In this document: one piece after another, positions 44,587 to 49,439 of the stretch
Position numbering within the stretch: the first letter of the stretch is position 1
Layout: every line of letters begins with the position of its first letter
NCBI GenBank assembly: GCA_003225055.1
Contig: QIAU01000155.1
Span: 2,419 to 51,857, forward strand
Source of the DNA: Acidobacteriota bacterium
GTDB taxonomy: Bacteria > Acidobacteriota > Terriglobia > Terriglobales > Acidobacteriaceae
Length of the DNA stretch: 49,439 bases
Direction of reading: 5' to 3'
Made by a program: the position numbers and the translations under genes
Notes under the pieces: generated by a model
What the model saw: the letters and a program-made list of their open reading frames with translations, nothing else
What the model was told of the DNA's origin: nothing
Database searches by the model: none

Positions 44587-45963
44587 TCACGTCGGCTTGA
44601 TGTTCTGATTTACACGGAACAGATTCGCCGGATCGTAACGCTTCTTGATCTTCGCCAGACGGTTGTAATTCTTGCCGTACGTCGCCCGGATGCGATTTTC
44701 GCCCTCTTCCATCATGAAGTTGATGTACGCGCCGCCGGCAGAGTATGGATGAAGCGCACTCCAATACTCCTTCGCCCAGGTGGAGATTTTTCCCTTGTTC
44801 GCGGCATCCGGATCAACCCCGACCATCACGGCAGCCCACATCGCGTCGCGGTAAGACCACGGCGTTGCGCTGTTCTTGACGCGGCTGGCCACGCCGTTGA
44901 CCGGGTACAGGTGCATGGTCGACTGCATCGACGGCATGTTCGCCGCGTGTTTCACATGGAGCGCGCTGGCTTCGTCAGGGAGCGTGCGGACGAAATCGGC
45001 CTTCCAGTACCATCGCAGGCCCGGCGGATAGAGACCATCGTGCAGACTTTGCAGTATCGGATGCGGAATTGGGCCTACCATGTCGAGCGCCGGAGCCTTG
45101 AAGTTCCGGATCGGCTTGAAGACTTTCTCCGCCTTCCTGATCGGTCCGGTGTAGCACCACACGATGCCGCACATCTTCTTGTTGTGCAGATGCTCGGGGA
45201 ACGGAGGCCCCGGCGGCACCTGGAGGAAAGCAAAAACCCATAGACGTCATCGGGAGCCTTCGCGATGAAGCTGCGGTACCAGCGCATCCATCTCCGCCGC
45301 GTCTTCCATCGGCCACAGCATCGGCCCGCCGTAGTCGGTGTGCACGCGTTGCGCCTTGAACAGAAACGATGTCACGACGCCGAAGTTGCCACCCCCACCG
45401 CGCACCGCCCAGAACAGGTCGGCATTTTCTTTGGCGCTGGCGGTAACGAACGACCCGTCGGCCAACACCATTTCGACGGCCAGCAGATTGTCGATAGTCA
45501 GGCCGCACCGCCGCGTCAAGTAACCGATCCCGCCGCCCAAGGTCAATCCGGCCACGCCGGTAGTCGAAATGATGCCCGCAGGAACCGCGAGACCGAACGC
45601 GTGCGTCGCATGGTCCACGTCGCGCCAGAGAGCACCGCCGCCGGCAAGCACGGTCTTCTTCTTCGGGTCCACGCGAACATAGTTCATGGGCGAAAGATCG
45701 ATCACCAATCCGTCATCGCATACTCCAAACCCGCCCGCGTTGTGCCCGCCGCCGCGGATGGCCACCAGCAGCTTCTGCTCGCGGCCGAACCTCACCGCCG
45801 TCATGACGCCGGCCACGTCGGCGCAGCGCGCAATCAGTCGTGGGCGCCGGTCGATCATCCCGTTGTACACCTTGCGAGCCGTGTCGTAACTCGAATCGCC
45901 CGGCTCGGTCAGCCCCTCGAGCAAGCTGGCTCTGAAATCTGAAATCGTCGCTTCGTTCAGCAT
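44587..45963 (-). pseudogene. FAD-linked oxidase (BBE-type), frameshifted twice
   Basis: From ATG 45963 the first frame reads MLNEATISDFRASLLEGLTE, AIRGGGHNAGGFGVCDDGLV (the FAD-attaching His), and GGGIGYLTRRCGLTIDNLLA up to PMLWPMEDAAEM. A second frame (about 45290-45230) gives MRWYRSFIAKAPDDVYGFL and a third (45219-44587) PFPEHLHNKKMCGIVWCYTG to YDPANLFRVNQNIKP, the BBE C-terminal motif. Together they form a complete BBE-like oxidase of about 455 residues. It has H and C residues suitable for bicovalent FAD. Two one-base indels are required. Reaction unknown (sugar or alkaloid-type oxidation in relatives). Confidence 0.85.
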
Positions 45964-46361
45964 CGTTACCCCGAACTCCGAAAATGTGGCCTGTTCTGCG
46001 GCGCAGTTGGGTGCATAGCGGCGGTACGGCGTCACCTGGCACACCCTGCGTCATCCGCTAAATTTAGCAAGAATTATCGATTTGGGTCCCTAGCTCGCAC
46101 AAGTACGCCTTCTTCTTCCATGGATACAACGAATTGGCCAAAAGAGCTGGCCCCAGCGAGATCGGACCCCAATGCCTGCTTAACACGCAAACCGTAGAAG
46201 TGACCGTACTCGGCATTTCAATTCGAGCCACCACGCCCTAATTCCCCGGATTGTCGGCCACCCTTCCCTAACCGGATAGGGGAAGGTTTGCCCGTCATAT
46301 GGGAGTGACTTGGTTCCCGATAGCCCGTTGTCCGACCGCAGGGATTTCCATGAATCAGTGA
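45964..46361. other. Intergenic region
   Basis: About 400 nt. Contains an imperfect hairpin CCTTCCC/GGGAAGG at about 46263-46287. No gene recognised. Confidence 0.35.
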
Positions 46362-47240
46362 CTAGGCAGGAGCGCGGCGTTGTGGCCCATTGCGGCGATA
46401 GTCCATCCTCCAGGACTCAGCGGCCCGGAATTCTCGAATCGCCTGTACGTCAAAACTGACGAGGAGTATTTCTTCTTCCAAGGCAGCCCTTCCAAGGAGC
46501 GTGTCCTGAGGCTTGCCATTACGCCACGCAACACACGTGAACGCTTGGGAATTCCCAGAATGGGGGCCGGGATAATTCGCCATAGCTATGCCAACCATGT
46601 TGTCGAACGCTCGCGTCCTGAGCCCGGCACTTCGGATCTCGTCCCAAGCACAGGCATTCGGGACCACTATCAGTTCCGCACCGTTGAGCATTAGCTGAGT
46701 TGCCGGCTCCGGAAATTCTCGGTCTGCGCAGATCATGGCGCCCACTGTAACCTGATCCTGCGCGCCCGTGAGGACACAAACGTCGAACGAGTCTCCCGGG
46801 CTACAATGGAAGTCGCATCCGATCTCCTGAGGATTCGGGTCAGGCTTTCGCAACTCTTCCTGCCCAAAATCACAAATGAACACCTTGGAATAATTCAGAG
46901 CAACGTCACCTTTGCCATCGATGATCGATACAGAGTTGCGGGGCTTCGGCAGGTGCGCTTCGAGATACGTGATCGCGATGTTTATCCCTAGTTCCTTGGC
47001 GAGTGCAGCGAACTTCACAAAGTACCAGCTCCGCCGGTCGATTGCGGAGGCCGCCCATACTTGTCGTCCCGCCGCATCCATCGGACATCTCGTGCATCCG
47101 ATATTCCAAAGCTCTGGAAAGACGATGAGGTCAGCGCCCAGCGATTTCGCTTCCCGGCACCGTTCCATGCCCTTTTCGAGATTTCGGCTTTGGTCGAGAC
47201 CGAAGGGCTCGATCTGCACCAACGCGACGCTGAAGGCCAT
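46362..47240 (-). CDS. Nitrilase-superfamily carbon-nitrogen hydrolase
   Basis: A 292-residue amidohydrolase with the complete Glu-Lys-Cys triad: E43 in VFPELWNIG, K119 in NYSKVFICDF, and C171 in GAMICADREFPEPA. MAFSVALVQIEPFG is a standard N-terminus, length and strand order fit a single-domain nitrilase-fold enzyme, and the C-terminal part has WRNGKPQDTLLG. It hydrolyses a carbon-nitrogen bond of an amide, nitrile or carbamoyl compound; the group (carbamoylputrescine-like, omega-amidase-like or other) is not decidable here. Cytoplasmic, monocistronic. No Shine-Dalgarno was seen before ATG 47240. Confidence 0.88.
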   Translation of the reverse strand: MAFSVALVQIEPFGLDQSRNLEKGMERCREAKSLGADLIVFPELWNIGCTRCPMDAAGRQVWAASAIDRRSWYFVKFAALAKELGINIAITYLEAHLPKPRNSVSIIDGKGDVALNYSKVFICDFGQEELRKPDPNPQEIGCDFHCSPGDSFDVCVLTGAQDQVTVGAMICADREFPEPATQLMLNGAELIVVPNACAWDEIRSAGLRTRAFDNMVGIAMANYPGPHSGNSQAFTCVAWRNGKPQDTLLGRAALEEEILLVSFDVQAIREFRAAESWRMDYRRNGPQRRAPA

Positions 47241-47649
47241 CGATTTGGTACGTTAGCATATCCTGCATTTTTGGCCCCCCAGGTCAAAGCGATGAACCGT
47301 CGCGGACGGATCGTCGGCAACAAAAGGATTACTTTCCACAAGCCGACATATCATTACTAATCCGGGCATGTCGGAATCAGGTTGCGTCCGTGTAGCCGAC
47401 CATCCACCCCAAAACCTCGCTGGGGCTTCCTACAACCCCGGTCGAAGCGCTACAGGGGCCAGTTTGGGTGCACCCTTGTCCAGAGCCTTGCCCGGGGGCA
47501 TAAGAAGCAAAATGATGATCTCTTTTCCGCGTGGAGCATGGGTGCAACGATGTTCCGGGAGGCACGCCGGAGCTTTGCTCCGCCGCTGATAACCGGGATG
47601 ACGTATCGAAGCTAGTGGTAGAGTCGTTCATGAAGCACGAGAGGATGAT
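47241..47649. other. Divergent intergenic region
   Basis: About 410 nt between divergent genes, no supported gene, no obvious repeat. Short frames on both strands lack ribosome-binding sites. Confidence 0.35.
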
Positions 47650-48575
47650 ATGCGTTTCAAAACGGTCTCTCCGATCGCGTTGTTTGTCCTATTGCCCTCG
47701 ACCTTCGGCGCCCGCGTGCAACAGTCTGAGAAGTCCGCGGCTCTTTTTCCCTGCATGGAATGACAATTCACTGATCAACTTTCAGAAAAACGGCGGAGAC
47801 CCTACTCGTTCAGGCAATGTCAAAATTGAGTTCTACGGACACGATGCATTCAAGATCACATCGCCAGCCGGTTTGACACTTCTCACCGATCCTTGGCGGA
47901 ATGATCCAACAGGCGTTTACCCCAAGTGGTTCCTGAATGAGTTTCCATCTCCGGGTCGACATAGTTCTCTCGACTCACGCTCATTTCGACCACGATGCGG
48001 TCGAGCGCCCGAAAGGGCTGGTGGTCCTCGAGCGCTTAGTGGGGCAGTTTAAGCTTGGCGATGTCGAAATAACGGGACTCGCCGACAAGCACAAATGTAT
48101 ACCGACATCTCCCGATAAGACGGATGGCTCCTCCACAGATTTCCATGAAGAAACCTGTCCGCCAAATAACGTGATCGCGTTCGATAACGCGATTCAGATC
48201 ATTGAGACCGGTGGATTGCGCATCGCTGTCTGGGGTGACAACCGCGCAGAGCCTGATCCCTCTCTCGATCGTTATTTGAAAGATGTCGACGTGCTCATTC
48301 TGCCGATCGAGACAATACTCACGGGCGCTGAAGTGGATGTAATTGAGCGGAAGTATGATACTAAGGCGGTAATTCCAGCCCACTATTTTGTCGATGCTTT
48401 GACGACTGAGGTCTCGGGTCTGGAGTCGGCCGATGGATGGGTAAATGACCAGGAGAAGGGTCGTCATGCGGATGTGCGTCGCCTTGATCGTGCGGATTTG
48501 ACGCTTAACGCAGCTGAGCTGAAAGGATCCCGTCACAGGGTTTATTACTTCGGCAACCACTTCGAGAAGAAATAG
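47650..48575 (+). pseudogene. Secreted metallo-beta-lactamase-fold hydrolase, frameshifted
   Basis: ATG 47650 (GAGAGGA upstream) encodes a signal peptide MRFKTVSPIALFVLLPSTFG. Around a T-run at 47736-47746 the frame changes and continues WNDNSLINFQKNG, KIEFYGHDAFKITSPAGLTL, LTDPWRNDP. A second change near 47945-47957 leads to VDIVLSTHAHFDHDAVERPK, the zinc-binding H-x-H-x-D-H motif, then IIETGGLRIAVWGDNRAEPD and VIPAHYFVDALT. The reassembled protein of about 305 residues fits the UlaG/YtnP-like Zn-hydrolase group. Two indels, the first in a homopolymer, break it. Confidence 0.8.
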
Positions 48576-48950
48576 CGATTTGATGAGCAAAGCCGAATTC
48601 CATCTGATCTGACTGATTGGCAACTTGCCGTCTCACAGAGACAGTGCTGCACGCTCGGCGAGTCGTGGAATTATGTCCTAGTGAACCGGCATGCCCATTG
48701 CCTTCGGAACGCCCTTCGCAGATGCGAAGTGCTCGTCCCGGCCATTATGCGCAATCGCCTGCGACGAGAGATCACTACGCAGGGTCAGAAGTCCAGGTCT
48801 GGAAAGCTGCGAGATTGCGGGACGGGCAACACGGAACTTACTCTGCGTTCAATCGCAATTTCTCTTGCTTGGTTGTAGCGCCGGAATCGGCAACGAATGG
48901 AGGACGACTGGCATTTAAGCGGGAGAAACAGGACGCGCGATTGCCCATAA
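48576..48950. other. Interval with no certain gene
   Basis: About 375 nt. One frame has VWKAARLRDGQHGTYSAFNR, protein-like but not connected with the downstream frame. Not called. Confidence 0.3.
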
Positions 48951-49439
48951 GTACTTCCCAAAATCGAAAATGCAGAGGTGGATGTCGCCATACGCTTGCA
49001 TGAACACGGACTTCTGCCGGAACCACAACGCCGGAAATTCGTCGAAACAGTGACTGGCTATGCTCTCCGCGGTGAAGATCTTTACGCATTGGGGGATCAC
49101 GACATCAGGTCGGTTTTTAAGGGCAACGAATTTGAAGAGTTGCGGTAGCAGGTCCGCACCGAACTTGTGCCACGGCTCGGCGACGTTCGTCGGGAATGGC
49201 AGGTCAACTTCAGTTCCGGCGATTCGGCGGACGATTACATGGAGCCGCTAAAGGATTCGTTCAGCGCGCTCACAAGCGAGTTCGCGGGCGACGAGGAGGT
49301 AAAGAGCATTGTCGAAAGGGAGACCAGTTACCTGAATGACTGGATCGCCGAGCACAGGGACGAAGAGGCGGATGACAAGCCGAAGCGCGCGCTCGGCGAT
49401 GTCGAAACCCCGGAAGAGTTCGATGACAGCAGAAGCATT
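48951..49439 (+). pseudogene. Unrecognised acidic protein with an internal TAG, partial at right edge
   Basis: The frame is open from 48951 to TAG at 49146, then continues in the same frame to the window end without further stop. It reads KIENAEVDVAIRLHEHGLLP, RRKFVETVTGYALRGEDLYA, VFKGNEFEELR-stop-QVRTEL, VPRLGDVRREWQVNFSSGDS, then SALTSEFAGDEEVKSIVERE, and ends in a very acidic tail (EEADDKPK, VETPEEFDD). The layout and acidic tail are reminiscent of the C-terminal helical region of large STAND-type NTPases from defence or stress loci, but no nucleotide-binding part is in the window, so this identity is only a guess. The stop replaces what is probably Gln or Glu. Confidence 0.4.

Noticed and set aside
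45265-45942. 225-codon plus-strand ORF
   Set aside because: Antisense to the BBE-type oxidase, whose motifs (RGGGHN, GGGIGYLTRR) are unmistakable.
1-49439. CRISPR array, tRNA, rRNA or known riboswitch
   Set aside because: No regularly spaced repeats, no cloverleaf with CCA-type end and no conserved riboswitch core was recognised by eye; a covariance-model search could overturn this.

Overview
The window looks like a chromosomal segment of an Acidobacteriota bacterium (Terriglobia-like), judged from gene families and not from a marker gene. It carries an Oar-type TonB-dependent receptor with an N-terminal carboxypeptidase-regulatory domain, a MacB/FtsX-like orphan permease of the acidobacterial duplicated type, a VWFA-related secreted protein, a winged-helix/TolB-like/TPR regulator, a Ser/Thr kinase fused to a STAND-type ATPase and TPRs, and a GldA/GldF/GldG-like ABC operon with a DUF4340 protein. 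No rRNA, tRNA or CRISPR array was seen.

Layout. 0-8.7 kb: a partial secreted protein leaving the left edge, a frameshifted winged-helix/TPR regulator, an IS3 remnant, a DoxX-like membrane protein, a decayed secreted gene, a perfect 25-bp inverted repeat, a VWFA-domain protein, a Gly/His-rich secreted protein with a promoter that suggests a leaderless mRNA, and an Asp/Glu-racemase-fold gene broken by one stop. 8.7-12 kb: a large TonB-dependent receptor with a small His/Cys secreted protein upstream. 12-13.3 kb: two unrelated gene ends abutting (CPBP protease N-terminus, molybdenum hydroxylase C-terminus). 13.3-18.4 kb: a yeast-type cytosine deaminase, a GH3 enzyme, an exported Gfo/Idh/MocA oxidoreductase and a membrane protein. 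18.7-23.2 kb: the intact Gld-like operon. 23.5-28.9 kb: rhodanese, ferredoxin-reductase-like flavoprotein, then a graveyard (pirin, alpha/beta hydrolase, NTF2-like, BNR-like remnants). 28.9-34 kb: MHS-type symporter, truncated receptor, zinc-ribbon protein, VapBC-type toxin-antitoxin pair, UPF0158 gene plus partner. 34.7-40.6 kb: orphan permease, dead tyrosine recombinase, HEAT-repeat protein, small proteins. 40.6-49.4 kb: kinase-ATPase-TPR protein divergent from an OsmC protein, a frameshifted BBE-type flavoprotein, a nitrilase-family enzyme, a frameshifted metallo-beta-lactamase-fold gene and an interrupted ORF running off the right edge.

The most general feature is the number of broken genes: about fifteen reading frames still recognisable from conserved motifs carry frameshifts, stops or truncations, while long genes (915, 1046, 808 and 658 aa and the 4.5-kb ABC operon) are intact. 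This points to genuine decay in an accessory region, although single homopolymer indels (UPF0158, metallo-beta-lactamase) could be sequencing errors.

Working units: the ABC operon (ATPase, permease, GldG-like auxiliary, DUF4340) is a single export-type machine; vapB/vapC overlap and share a palindromic operator covering the vapB start; the UPF0158 gene and its cysteine-containing partner overlap by ATGA; the receptor and the small upstream protein are probably co-transcribed. I did not find a system I can defend as wholly new. The best leads are the 25-bp perfect hairpin, the dispersed repeat flanking vapBC, the UPF0158/Cys-protein pair, the racemase-fold gene without either catalytic cysteine, and the leaderless promoters.
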